This document shows positions 15,529 through 23,667 of a stretch of DNA of 64,000 nucleotides, in pieces. Below the pieces are notes generated by a model. It saw only the letters and a program-made list of their open reading frames with translations, was not told the DNA's origin and did not search any database. The DNA is from Alteraurantiacibacter aquimixticola. Its GTDB lineage: Bacteria; Pseudomonadota; Alphaproteobacteria; Sphingomonadales; Sphingomonadaceae. The first letter of the stretch is position 1, and each line of letters starts with the position of its first letter. The stretch is taken from the NCBI RefSeq assembly GCF_004965515.1, contig NZ_SSHH01000001.1:499280-563279 (forward strand), read 5' to 3'. The translations under genes and the position numbers were made by a program.

Positions 15529-18333
15529 TCACCCCAGCCGCGCCAGTGCCGCCTTCAACCGCTCGATTTCTGCCGTGTGGTGCGCATGGTCCTCGCGGGC
15601 CTTCTCGACCGCTTCGGGCTTGGCGCGTTCGACGAAGTTCGGATTGCCGAGGCGTCCTTCGAGCGACTTTGCTTCCTTCTCGGACGCGGCGAGAGCCTTT
15701 TCGAGGCGGGCCTTTTCGGCGGCGATATCGATCACGCCTTCGAGTGGGATGATGAACACATCCTCGCCCGCGACGACCTGCATGGCCGCGCCCGCGGGAG
15801 CCTCGGCGAATTCGACCGGGGTCAGGCGTGCGAGGCGTTCGATAGCCGCCGCGCTGCGCTCGACCACGCGTTTCGCAAGGTCGGACGGAGCAGGGCAATA
15901 GGCGGGCAGCTTTTCACCCGGTGAAATGCCCAGCTCGTTGCGTGCACCGCGCGTGGCCGTGGTAAGGGCGATGACCCAGTCGATGGCGTCGGTCGCCTGC
16001 TTGCTGACGCTGCCTTTCGGCTCCGGCCACTTGGCGAGGATCAGCTCATACTGGCGTTCACCTTGGGCGTTCCACAGCTCCTCGGTGACGAAGGGCATGA
16101 AGGGGTGCAGCATGACGAGGATCTGGTCGAGCGCCCAGCCGGCCACTTCGCGCGTTTCGGCAGCGGCTTCGCTGTCCTCCTCGCCCTGAAGCACGGGCTT
16201 GATCAGCTCGAGGTACCAGTCGCAGAACCTGTCCCAGGTGAAGTGGTAGATCGTGTTGGCGGCGGCATCGAAGCGCAGGTCGGCCATCGCCTTGTCCAGC
16301 GTCTCGACCGTCTGCTGGACTTCGCCGATGATCCACTGGTTCACGGCCAGCTTGGCAGCGGGCGCGGCGATGGTGCTGGACCCGCCGATACCGTTGGAGG
16401 CACAGAAACGCGTGGCATTCCAGAGCTTTGTCGCGAAGTTGCGGTAGCCCTCGACGCGCTTCTCATCCATCTTGATATCGCGGCCCTGGCTTTCCATTGC
16501 CGCCATGAAGAAGCGCAGCGCGTCCGCGCCATACTGGTCGATCAGGATCAGCGGATCGACCACATTGCCCTTTGACTTGGACATCTTCGAGCCATCCGCC
16601 GCGCGCACGAGGCCGTGCAGATAGAGGCGCGGCCACGGCACCTGCCCCGTCATCTTCATGCCCTGCATCATCATGCGCGCATCCCAGAAGAACAGGATAT
16701 CGAAGCCGGAGACGAGCAGGTCGTTCGGGTAGTGTTTCTTCAGCAACTCGGTCTCTTCCGGCCAGCCGAGCGTGGCGAAGGGCCACAGGGCGGAGGAGAA
16801 CCAAGTGTCGAGGACGTCGGGGTCGCGCTCCAGCTTGATCTCGTCATCCCCGCGCAGGCGGGGATCCAGTGCGGCGGGGTCCGAGCTTTGCGGCTCTGGA
16901 TTCCCGCCTGCGCGGGAATGACGGGCAAGGGCGTAGGCCTCTTCCTCCGTCTCGGCGACGAAGACTTGGCCGTCCGCGTCATACCAAGCCGGGATCCGAT
17001 GCCCCCACCACAGCTGGCGGCTCACGCACCATGGCTGGATATTCTCCATCCAGTTGAAGAACGTCTTTTCCCAGGTCTTGGGGACGATCTCGATATCGCC
17101 ATTCTTCACCGCCTCGATCGGTGCCTTGGCGAGTTCCTCGGCATTCACATACCACTGGTCGGTCAGCCACGGCTCGATCACCACGCCGCCGCGGTCGCCA
17201 AAGGGCGTCGCGATGGTGCGCGGTTCGGCGTCGTGCTCGACTTCCTCGCCCTTCTTCGTCTTGGCGATATGGGGGATGAGGAGGCCCTGTTCCTTTAGGC
17301 GCTGGACCACCAGCTCGCGCGCGCCATCCGTGCCATCACGCTTGAAGCGGTGCAGGCCGAGATATTCCTCCGGCACCAGCCCGTCCGAGGTCTGGCAAAC
17401 ATTCGCATCGGCATCGAGCATGTTGAGCATGTCGGACGCCGCAATCCCGGCGCGCTTGCCCACTTCGAAGTCGTTGAAGTCATGTCCCGGCGTGATCTTC
17501 ACCGCGCCCGAACCGAGTTCGGGATCGGCATGCTCATCCGGAACAATCTTCACTCGGCGGCCGGTGATCGGCAGGACCACTTCCTTGCCGACCACGCTCT
17601 TGTAGCGATCATCCGTAGGGTGAACGGCCACGGCCATATCGGCCAGCATCGTCTCGGGACGCGTGGTGGCGACCTCGATATAGTCCTGTCCGTTGTCGAG
17701 CTTCACGCCATCGGCCAGCGGATATTTGAAATGCCAGAAGCCGCCCGCAACGTTCTGCGTCTCCACCTCGAGGTCGGAGATCGCGGTGCGCAGCTTCGGG
17801 TCCCAGTTCACCAGCCGCTTGTCGCGGTAGATCAGGCCCTCGTTAAAGAGATCGACGAAGACCTTGAGCACGGCGCGGGTGAAATGCTCGTCCATGGTGA
17901 ACTGTTCGCGGGACCAGTCCATCGAACAGCCGAGGCGGCGCAGCTGGCGGGTGATCGTGCCGCCGCTTTCTTCCTTCCACTCCCAAACCTTGTCGACGAA
18001 TTCCTCGCGCGAGTAGTTGGTGCGCTTGTCCTGCCGCTCCTCCATCTGGCGTTCGACCACCATCTGCGTGGCGATGCCGGCATGGTCGGTGCCGACCACC
18101 CACAGCGCATCCTTGCCCCGCATCCGCTCGTAACGGATCACGATGTCTTGCAGCGTGTTGTCGAGCGCGTGGCCGATATGGAGCGAGCCGGTGACGTTGG
18201 GCGGCGGGTTGACGATCGTGAAGGGTTCGGCATCCGGGCGTTCCGGACGGAACAGATTGCCCTTTTCCCAATGATCATACCACTTCGCCTCGATGGAGGC
18301 GGGATCGAAAGTCTTGTCTAGCTCGCGCGTCAT
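15529..18333 (-). CDS. valS: Valyl-tRNA synthetase, 934 aa
   Basis: Class I aminoacyl-tRNA synthetase that charges tRNA-Val and edits misactivated Thr. Visible parts are the HIGH motif in [12 protein letters not shown] near residue 50, the KMSKS motif in [15 protein letters not shown], the anticodon-binding domain, and a C-terminal coiled coil ([23 protein letters not shown]). The start ATG at 18333 gives the usual [12 protein letters not shown]-terminus. An oddity is a stretch of about 30 residues (from HSRAGGNPE to [10 protein letters not shown]) encoded by a palindromic repeat at 16842-16923, inserted just before the conserved [14 protein letters not shown]. The reading frame is intact on both sides. 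Confidence 0.97.
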   Translation of the reverse strand: MTRELDKTFDPASIEAKWYDHWEKGNLFRPERPDAEPFTIVNPPPNVTGSLHIGHALDNTLQDIVIRYERMRGKDALWVVGTDHAGIATQMVVERQMEERQDKRTNYSREEFVDKVWEWKEESGGTITRQLRRLGCSMDWSREQFTMDEHFTRAVLKVFVDLFNEGLIYRDKRLVNWDPKLRTAISDLEVETQNVAGGFWHFKYPLADGVKLDNGQDYIEVATTRPETMLADMAVAVHPTDDRYKSVVGKEVVLPITGRRVKIVPDEHADPELGSGAVKITPGHDFNDFEVGKRAGIAASDMLNMLDADANVCQTSDGLVPEEYLGLHRFKRDGTDGARELVVQRLKEQGLLIPHIAKTKKGEEVEHDAEPRTIATPFGDRGGVVIEPWLTDQWYVNAEELAKAPIEAVKNGDIEIVPKTWEKTFFNWMENIQPWCVSRQLWWGHRIPAWYDADGQVFVAETEEEAYALARHSRAGGNPEPQSSDPAALDPRLRGDDEIKLERDPDVLDTWFSSALWPFATLGWPEETELLKKHYPNDLLVSGFDILFFWDARMMMQGMKMTGQVPWPRLYLHGLVRAADGSKMSKSKGNVVDPLILIDQYGADALRFFMAAMESQGRDIKMDEKRVEGYRNFATKLWNATRFCASNGIGGSSTIAAPAAKLAVNQWIIGEVQQTVETLDKAMADLRFDAAANTIYHFTWDRFCDWYLELIKPVLQGEEDSEAAAETREVAGWALDQILVMLHPFMPFVTEELWNAQGERQYELILAKWPEPKGSVSKQATDAIDWVIALTTATRGARNELGISPGEKLPAYCPAPSDLAKRVVERSAAAIERLARLTPVEFAEAPAGAAMQVVAGEDVFIIPLEGVIDIAAEKARLEKALAASEKEAKSLEGRLGNPNFVERAKPEAVEKAREDHAHHTAEIERLKAALARLG
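16842..16923. repeat. Palindromic repeat inserted in frame inside valS
   Basis: Two 28-base arms (16842-16869 and 16896-16923) are inverted copies with only two mismatches, separated by a 26-base loop. Read as protein, the arms give [10 protein letters not shown] and [10 protein letters not shown] on the minus strand, and VIPAQAGIQ / [12 protein letters not shown] peptides on the other. These are the hallmark of a widely dispersed bacterial palindromic element. In this copy the element is translated as part of valyl-tRNA synthetase. Confidence 0.9.
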
Positions 18334-18423
18334 AACGCAGCGGCCTTTGCCAGCGCTCTATCCCAAGGGCAATGGGTGCTTTGCCTTGCGGCGGATTTGA
18401 TTTGCCCGCATAGCCTTCAACTT

Positions 18424-19533
18424 ATGCACGAATGGGCGGATTTCAGTGTCGAGGAGGCAGGGGGTCGGACCACGGTTGTGGTCACCGGGCCGCTTCTCGT
18501 ATCGACCATCGCCTATCTCGATGACGATTTGCGCGACCTCGAAGGCCCGGTGCAGTTCGTCGATATTTCCGCCGCTTCTCCCATCGATACGGTCGGTGCC
18601 TGGGTGATCTATCGCTTCGCTGCCGAGCACAATGCCGAGGTGCTGGGCGCCAGCGAGCAGGCCGAAGTGCTGCTGGAGGCGGTGGAGGAAAGCGCCAGCA
18701 CGGCCGATGTCGCCCCGCGTCGCGGCTGGTTCTGGCAGCGCGTGCCCGCAGAAGTGGGCGCGATGGTGTTCGAGCTGGGGCGCAGCATGAGGCGCAATCT
18801 CGGCTTCATGGGTGCGATCATCGCCGCGCTGCTGATGCTGTTCCGCCATCCCGGCCGCTTTCGCGTCCGCGCGCTGGTGCGGCAGATGGAGCTGGTGGGC
18901 GTTACCTCGCTCCCGATCATCGGGTTGATGAGCTTCCTCGTCGGCATCGTGATCGCCCAGCAGGGCGCGATCCAGCTGCGCGAGTTCGGGGCGGAGATCT
19001 ACACGATCAACCTGACCGGCCGCATCTCCTTGCGCGAGCTGGGGATTTTGATGACCGCGATCATGGTCGCTGGCCGCTCCGGCTCTGCCTTCGCGGCGCA
19101 GATCGGCACGATGCAGCTGACCGAGGAGATCGACGCCATGCGCACGATCGGCGTCGCCCCGGTGGAAGCGCTGGTGATCCCGCGCGTGCTGGCGGCGATG
19201 CTGATGATGCCGCTTCTCGGCTTCTATGCCGCTGTGACGGCGATCATTGGCGGCGCGGTGATTTCGCAGGTGCAGTTGGGCATTCCCTTCCTCACCTTCC
19301 TCAGCCGCATCCAGGAAGTGGTGCCGGTGACCGACCTGTGGGTGGGGTTGGTCAAGGCGCCGGTCTTCGGCCTGATCATCGCGCTGTCGGGCTGCTACCA
19401 GGGCATGCAGGTGAGGGGTAATGCGGAGGAAGTGGGCCTGCGCACCACACGCGCGGTGGTGCAGGCGATCTTCATGGTCATCGTGCTCGATGCGTTCTTC
19501 GCGGTGTTCTTCACGGAGATTGGCTGGGGATGA
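18424..19533 (+). CDS. mlaE: MlaE-type lipid ABC permease with N-terminal STAS domain, 369 aa
   Basis: Inner-membrane permease of the Mla/MCE phospholipid transport system. The first 100 or so residues look like a STAS domain (VVVTGPLLVSTIAYLDDDL, VQFVDISAASPIDTVGAWVIY), the job done by separate MlaB in E. coli. The rest is the MlaE fold, with GVTSLPIIGLMSFLVGIVIAQQG, LTGRISLRELGILMTAIMVAGRSGSAFAA and the EEIDAMRTIGVAPVEALVIPR coupling region. The frame extends to a GTG at 18376, but the ATG at 18424 starts directly at the STAS domain. It is first in a four-gene operon with 4-base overlaps and is divergent from valS. Confidence 0.93.
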   Translation: MHEWADFSVEEAGGRTTVVVTGPLLVSTIAYLDDDLRDLEGPVQFVDISAASPIDTVGAWVIYRFAAEHNAEVLGASEQAEVLLEAVEESASTADVAPRRGWFWQRVPAEVGAMVFELGRSMRRNLGFMGAIIAALLMLFRHPGRFRVRALVRQMELVGVTSLPIIGLMSFLVGIVIAQQGAIQLREFGAEIYTINLTGRISLRELGILMTAIMVAGRSGSAFAAQIGTMQLTEEIDAMRTIGVAPVEALVIPRVLAAMLMMPLLGFYAAVTAIIGGAVISQVQLGIPFLTFLSRIQEVVPVTDLWVGLVKAPVFGLIIALSGCYQGMQVRGNAEEVGLRTTRAVVQAIFMVIVLDAFFAVFFTEIGWG

Positions 19534-20375
19534 GCAACGGCGATCTCCATTACGAGGGCGAGTTCCCGATCGTCATCGAAGGCCTGACCAATGCCTTTGG
19601 CGATTTCGTGGTGCATGACCAGCTGGACCTGAAGGTGCGGCGGGGCGAAATCCTCGGCGTGGTCGGCGGATCGGGCACCGGCAAGAGCGTGCTGATGCGC
19701 GCGATCATCGGCCTGCAGATTCCGCGCGAAGGCAGTATCGAGGTTTTCGGCCAACGCATCACCGATGCCGAGCCTGACGAGGTGATCGGCGTGCGTAACC
19801 GCTGGGGCGTGTTGTTCCAGGGCGGCGCGCTGTTCTCCACCCTCACCGTGGCCGAAAACGTGCAGGTGCCTCTGAAGCAGTTCTATCCCGAGCTGCAGCA
19901 TGAGCTGCTCGACGAGATTTCGCGCTACAAGGTGGTGATGACCGGCCTGCCCGCCGATGCGGCGAGCAAGTACCCGTCTGAGCTTTCGGGCGGCATGAGG
20001 AAGCGCGCCGGCCTCGCCCGCGCCCTCGCGCTCGATCCCGAACTGCTGTTCCTTGACGAGCCCACGGCCGGCCTCGACCCGATCGGCGCCGCCAAGTTCG
20101 ACGAATTGCTGCGCGAGCTGACCGATACGCTGGGCCTGACCGTATTCCTGATCACCCACGACCTCGATACGCTTTATGCGATTTGTGACCGGGTGGCGGT
20201 GCTGGCGGACAAGAAGGTCATCGCGGTCGGCTCGATCCCCGAATTGCTCGAAAGCGACCATCCGTGGATCCAGGAATATTTCAACGGCCCGCGCGCCCGC
20301 GCCGCGCTGACCGCGAAGAGCAATGCGGACAGGCGGGCCAAGAGCATGGACAAGCCCGCGGGCGACAAGGCATAG
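19530..20375 (+). CDS. mlaF: MlaF-type ABC ATP-binding protein, 281 aa
   Basis: Cytoplasmic ATPase that powers the Mla-type lipid transporter. It shows Walker A GGSGTGKS near residues 46-53, the Q-loop region LFQGGALFSTLTVAENV, the ABC signature LSGGMRKRAGLARAL, and Walker B LLFLDEPTAGLDPIG with the downstream H-loop LITHDLDT. About 30 charged residues at the C-terminus (NADRRAKSMDKPAGDKA) are probably flexible. It overlaps the permease gene by 4 bases, and the MCE gene follows after 13 bases. Confidence 0.95.
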   Translation: MSNGDLHYEGEFPIVIEGLTNAFGDFVVHDQLDLKVRRGEILGVVGGSGTGKSVLMRAIIGLQIPREGSIEVFGQRITDAEPDEVIGVRNRWGVLFQGGALFSTLTVAENVQVPLKQFYPELQHELLDEISRYKVVMTGLPADAASKYPSELSGGMRKRAGLARALALDPELLFLDEPTAGLDPIGAAKFDELLRELTDTLGLTVFLITHDLDTLYAICDRVAVLADKKVIAVGSIPELLESDHPWIQEYFNGPRARAALTAKSNADRRAKSMDKPAGDKA

Positions 20376-20388
20376 GGCGGACAGGGTT

Positions 20389-21336
20389 ATGGAAACACGC
20401 GCAAACCACGTCTGGGTCGGGATCGTCACCCTGCTGCTCCTGGCAGGACTGGCGGTGTTCTTCGTCTGGCTCGCCCGCCTGGGCAATGCCGACCGCAAGG
20501 AATATGACATCTTCTTCCAGCAATCGGTCGGCGGGCTGGCCAATGGCTCCAGCGTCGCCTTTGCCGGTGTGCCTGTGGGCCAGGTCTCCGAAATCGAGCT
20601 GTGGCCGCGCGATCCCGAATATGTCCGCGTGCGCATCCGGGTAGAGGATGATGTGCCGATCCTGATCGGCACCACCGCCTCGATCAGCTTCAGTTTCACC
20701 GGCGTTTCCACCCTCAATCTCGACGGTGCCCGCCGCGGCGCTCCGGAAATCACTTGCGAGACCACGGATTGCCCCGAAGGCGTGCCGATCATCCCGACCG
20801 CGGGCGGCGCGATCGACGAGATCCTGTCCAGCGCCCCGCTGCTGCTGGAACGCCTTGCCACGCTGACCGACCGGCTGACCCGTGTGCTGGATGACGACAA
20901 CCAGGAATCGATTGCCGGCATCCTGCGCAACACGGACAGGATCAGTGCGGAACTCGCCAGCGCCTCTCCCGAAATTCGCGCCACCATGCAGCAATTGCAG
21001 GGCACGCTGGAACAGTCGACCGCCACGCTGGCCGCTTTCGAGGACACGCTGCAAAGCGCCGATGCGCTGCTTGAAAACGATGGCGCGGCCATCTCGCAGG
21101 ACCTGCGCAACACGCTGCAATCGGCACGTGCGGCGGCGGATTCGCTGGAAACCACGCTCAAGAATGTGGAGCCGATGACCCGCCAGCTGAACGAGCAGAC
21201 GCTGCCCGCGGCACAAGCGACGATGCAGGACCTGCGCCGCACCAGCGAGACATTGCGCAACCTTACCGAAACGATCGAAAGCGAAGGTGCCGGCTCACTG
21301 CTGGGTAGCCGCCCGCTGCCGGAGTACGAACCATGA
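20389..21336 (+). CDS. mlaD: MlaD-type MCE substrate-binding protein, 315 aa
   Basis: Membrane-anchored periplasmic protein with one MCE domain that binds lipid for the Mla-type transporter. A single N-terminal membrane helix (VWVGIVTLLLLAGLAVFFVWL, 9-29) is followed by the MCE domain at about 38-118 (IFFQQSVGGLANGSSVAFAGVPVGQV). The rest is mainly helical (repeated Leu/Thr/Ala heptads with ATMQQLQGTLEQSTATLAAFEDTL), typical of the longer MCE proteins. The frame is open upstream to 20323, but the ATG at 20389 with GGACAGG before it is the start. It overlaps the lipoprotein gene by 4 bases. Confidence 0.93.
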   Translation: METRANHVWVGIVTLLLLAGLAVFFVWLARLGNADRKEYDIFFQQSVGGLANGSSVAFAGVPVGQVSEIELWPRDPEYVRVRIRVEDDVPILIGTTASISFSFTGVSTLNLDGARRGAPEITCETTDCPEGVPIIPTAGGAIDEILSSAPLLLERLATLTDRLTRVLDDDNQESIAGILRNTDRISAELASASPEIRATMQQLQGTLEQSTATLAAFEDTLQSADALLENDGAAISQDLRNTLQSARAAADSLETTLKNVEPMTRQLNEQTLPAAQATMQDLRRTSETLRNLTETIESEGAGSLLGSRPLPEYEP

Positions 21337-21956
21337 GCGCGAAAGGACAGCTGGCGATGACCACCGCGAATATGCGCAACCTGCTGGGCGCGGCGGGCGC
21401 GCTGGCCCTACTGTCCGGTTGCGTGAGCATCGGCGGCGGGGGCGAAGCGCCCGACCAGCTGCTGACCCTGACGCCCACCGCCATCGCGCCGGCCGGCGCC
21501 TCGGCCACGGGCGATATGTCCAGCGCGCTTGCTGTCTCCGAACCGGCGGTGCCGCATTCGCTCGACGTGGTGCGCATCCCGGTGCGCGTGAACGACAGCT
21601 CGATCGCCTACCTCCAGGACGCCTTCTGGGTCGAAAAGCCCGCGCGCCTGTTCCAGCGCGTGCTGGCGGAAACCATCCGCGCGAATAGCGAGAGGCTGGT
21701 CGTCGGCGGCGGTGACCTCGAATATGCCGCACGCACGCAGCTGGGCGGCGAACTGGTGGCGATGGGCTACGATGCCTCCACCGGCAGCGTGGTCGTACGC
21801 TATGATGCGGTACTCCGCCTGCCCGATGGCGAGGTGCGCACGCAGCGTTTCGAAAGCGAGCAGAGCGGCGTTGCACCCGATGCGCTTTCGGTCGGCCCGG
21901 CATTGAACCGCGCGGCGAACGACGTCGCGGCGCAAGTTGCGGAGTGGGTGGGGTAA
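21333..21956 (+). CDS. ABC-type transport auxiliary lipoprotein, 207 aa
   Basis: Outer-membrane lipoprotein of the ABC_trans_aux (PqiC-like) family, found at the end of MCE operons. A lipobox LLSGC is visible with Cys near residue 30, after a hydrophobic segment. The folded domain contains the family pattern VVRIPVRVNDSSIAYLQDAFWVEKPARLFQRVLAETI, a later ELVAMGYDASTGSVVVRYDAVLR, and a C-terminal helix LNRAANDVAAQVAEWVG. It is the last of four genes with overlapping ends and likely receives or delivers lipid at the outer membrane. Of the candidate starts, an internal ATG (MTTANMRN, residue 9) would also give a normal signal peptide. Confidence 0.88.
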   Translation: MSAKGQLAMTTANMRNLLGAAGALALLSGCVSIGGGGEAPDQLLTLTPTAIAPAGASATGDMSSALAVSEPAVPHSLDVVRIPVRVNDSSIAYLQDAFWVEKPARLFQRVLAETIRANSERLVVGGGDLEYAARTQLGGELVAMGYDASTGSVVVRYDAVLRLPDGEVRTQRFESEQSGVAPDALSVGPALNRAANDVAAQVAEWVG

Positions 21957-21976
21957 ACACCCGGACCTGACATTTC

Positions 21977-22067
21977 CGTCATTGCGAGGAGCGTAGCGAC
22001 GCGGCAATCCAGAGCCGTTCCGCGCGGTACCCTGGACTGCCGCGCGGCTTCGCCGCTCGCAATGGCG
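21977..22067. repeat. Palindromic repeat after the mla operon
   Basis: Two 36-base arms (21977-22012 and 22032-22067) are imperfect inverted copies. The outer parts CATTGCGAG and CGCGGCA-TCCAG match; the middle differs between arms. The sequence type (GTCATTGCGAG...GCAATCCAG) is a common dispersed palindrome in proteobacteria. It lies between the convergent Mla lipoprotein and ATP12 genes and may also help end transcription. Confidence 0.85.
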
Positions 22068-22074
22068 ATTGACC

Positions 22075-22770
22075 TCAGCCCCGCGCCGCCTTCACAAATT
22101 CATGCGCAAGGGTAAAGGCTTCGAGCCGCAGCTTGCGGCGATCCTCCGCCTCGAAATCCCAGCCCCATAGCTCGGCCTGCCAGTCCTCTTCGGCATTGGC
22201 GGTGGCGAACAGTTGTTCCGGATCGGCGCCGTCTTCCAGCGCCTCCAACCCCACCACCAGCGATGCGGCGATCGAGGTCATCGTCTGCAGCCCGGCGAGG
22301 GTGAAATCATCCATCGCGTCCAGAACTTCGCGCAGGCGTTGCTGCGTTGCCTCGGGCTGCTGGTCGAACATGATGCCGCTCACGCGCGAGAAGGTGATGC
22401 CGTGGCGCGCTTCGCAGGTTTTGAGAAGCGGCTCCCACAGCTCCTCCTGCCGCTGGAACAGCGGATCCTCCGGATCGCCGCGATAGCAGAGCGTATCGGT
22501 CTGCGAGTAGTTGAGCAGGTTGCCGACCGCATCCGCGCGGTCCTTGCGCACCACGTCGATCGCATAGTCGGCCATGTCGCGATAGACGAAGCTCCTGGGG
22601 TCGATCTTCTCGCCTTGCGCACGCCATTCCTCTGCCAGCAACCCGGCCAGCGCCTCGCTCGGCACTATTTGCGAAGCGCGACCGGGCGTCTTGATCCCGC
22701 GCCCGTCCAGCGTGACATGCCAGCCGCCATCGACGGGCGAGACGGAAACATCCTTGTAGAAGCGCTTCAT
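22075..22770 (-). CDS. ATP12 family F1-ATPase assembly chaperone, 231 aa
   Basis: Homologue of ATP12, which in mitochondria binds the F1 alpha subunit during ATP synthase assembly. Alphaproteobacteria carry this family. Key patterns are MKRFYKDVSV at the start, VTLDGRGIKTPGR, LAEEWRAQGEKIDPRSFVYRDMADYAID, TDTLCYRGD and a C-terminal DWQAELWGWDFEAEDRR. The frame extends upstream, but the ATG at 22770 overlaps the stop of the small membrane protein gene and begins at the conserved N-terminus. It is the last gene of an overlapping operon starting with crcB. Confidence 0.92.
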   Translation of the reverse strand: MKRFYKDVSVSPVDGGWHVTLDGRGIKTPGRASQIVPSEALAGLLAEEWRAQGEKIDPRSFVYRDMADYAIDVVRKDRADAVGNLLNYSQTDTLCYRGDPEDPLFQRQEELWEPLLKTCEARHGITFSRVSGIMFDQQPEATQQRLREVLDAMDDFTLAGLQTMTSIAASLVVGLEALEDGADPEQLFATANAEEDWQAELWGWDFEAEDRRKLRLEAFTLAHEFVKAARG

Positions 22771-23018
22771 TGGTTCGGCGGCATCCGGTCGTTGGTGCTC
22801 CAGATACGGGCGAGCAATTGCGGGACGATGAAGGCTTCCACGACGCCAAGCGCGCCCAGCAGCCACGCGGTCCAGCCGGGCAGGGGCAGCACGCCCTGCG
22901 CCACGGCCACGGCGGCGAGGATCATGGCAATGCCGCCCAGCCGGATCAGGCTGATGAGCATGAAGCGTGCCTTGGCCGGGTCTTTCTCGCCAGGCGGGCG
23001 TGTCGGGTCATGCGCCAT
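22767..23018 (-). CDS. Small membrane protein, 83 aa
   Basis: Unrecognised small protein with two predicted membrane segments (ISLIRLGGIAMILAAVAVAQG and WTAWLLGALGVVEAFIVPQLL) and short charged ends (DPTRPPGEKDPAKAR; RIWSTNDRMPPNQ). Its start overlaps the HAD phosphatase gene by 11 bases, and its stop overlaps the ATP12 start by 4 bases, so it belongs to that operon. The overlaps on both sides make it very likely to be real. Function unknown. Confidence 0.8.
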   Translation of the reverse strand: MAHDPTRPPGEKDPAKARFMLISLIRLGGIAMILAAVAVAQGVLPLPGWTAWLLGALGVVEAFIVPQLLARIWSTNDRMPPNQ

Positions 23019-23667
23019 CGATCAGTTCCTCCAGTTCCGCTGCCGTCTGCGCCACTGCGCGCGCGCCTGCCGCCAGCAGCTCATCCGCCTCGTGATAGCC
23101 CCAGCCGACGCCGATCGCATCCACATTGGCCGCCTTGGCCGCTTCCATGTCGAACACGGTATCGCCCACCATCACCGTCTGCGCGGGCGGCGCGAAAGTG
23201 TCCTCCATCGCGGTGAGCAGCATGGAGGGGTGGGGCTTGGACGGATGGCGGTCCGCCGTCTGCAGGGTGGTGAAGATGTCGAGGAGGCCATTCGCCATCA
23301 GCGTGGCTTTCAGGCCCCGGTCGCTCTTGCCCGTGGCGACGCCCAGCGCCCAGCCGCGCGCATGAAGGTTGCGCACGAGTTCTTCCATCCCGGGATAGAG
23401 CGGTTCGCGCAAACTCCCGTCCTGCCGCATGGCGAAGAAGGCCTGCTTGTAGGCGGCGACTGCCTCCATGTGCTGCGCCTCCCTCGCATCGGGGGCGAGC
23501 TGGCGGATCGCATTGGGCAGGCTGAGGCCGACAATGCGGCGCACCGCGCCCGGATTGGGGGCGGGCAGGTCGACCGCGGCAAAGGCCGTTTCCATGGATC
23601 GGCAGACGGCGGCCTGCCCATCGGACAGCGTGCCGTCGCAATCGAAGATCGCGAGACGGATGCTCAC
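23008..23667 (-). CDS. HAD-family phosphatase (phosphoglycolate phosphatase-like), 219 aa
   Basis: Haloacid dehalogenase-like hydrolase, probably a small-metabolite phosphatase. Motif I is IFDCDGTLSDG near residue 8 (nucleophile Asp and acid/base Asp). Motif II is GVATGKSDRG, motif III the Lys of HPSKPHP, and motif IV MVGDTVFDMEAAKAA. The inserted helical cap after motif I (VCRSMETAFAAVDLPAPN) is like that of phosphoglycolate phosphatase and PpaX. The start overlaps the pseudouridine synthase stop by 4 bases. Substrate unproven. Confidence 0.9.
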   Translation of the reverse strand: MSIRLAIFDCDGTLSDGQAAVCRSMETAFAAVDLPAPNPGAVRRIVGLSLPNAIRQLAPDAREAQHMEAVAAYKQAFFAMRQDGSLREPLYPGMEELVRNLHARGWALGVATGKSDRGLKATLMANGLLDIFTTLQTADRHPSKPHPSMLLTAMEDTFAPPAQTVMVGDTVFDMEAAKAANVDAIGVGWGYHEADELLAAGARAVAQTAAELEELIDGA

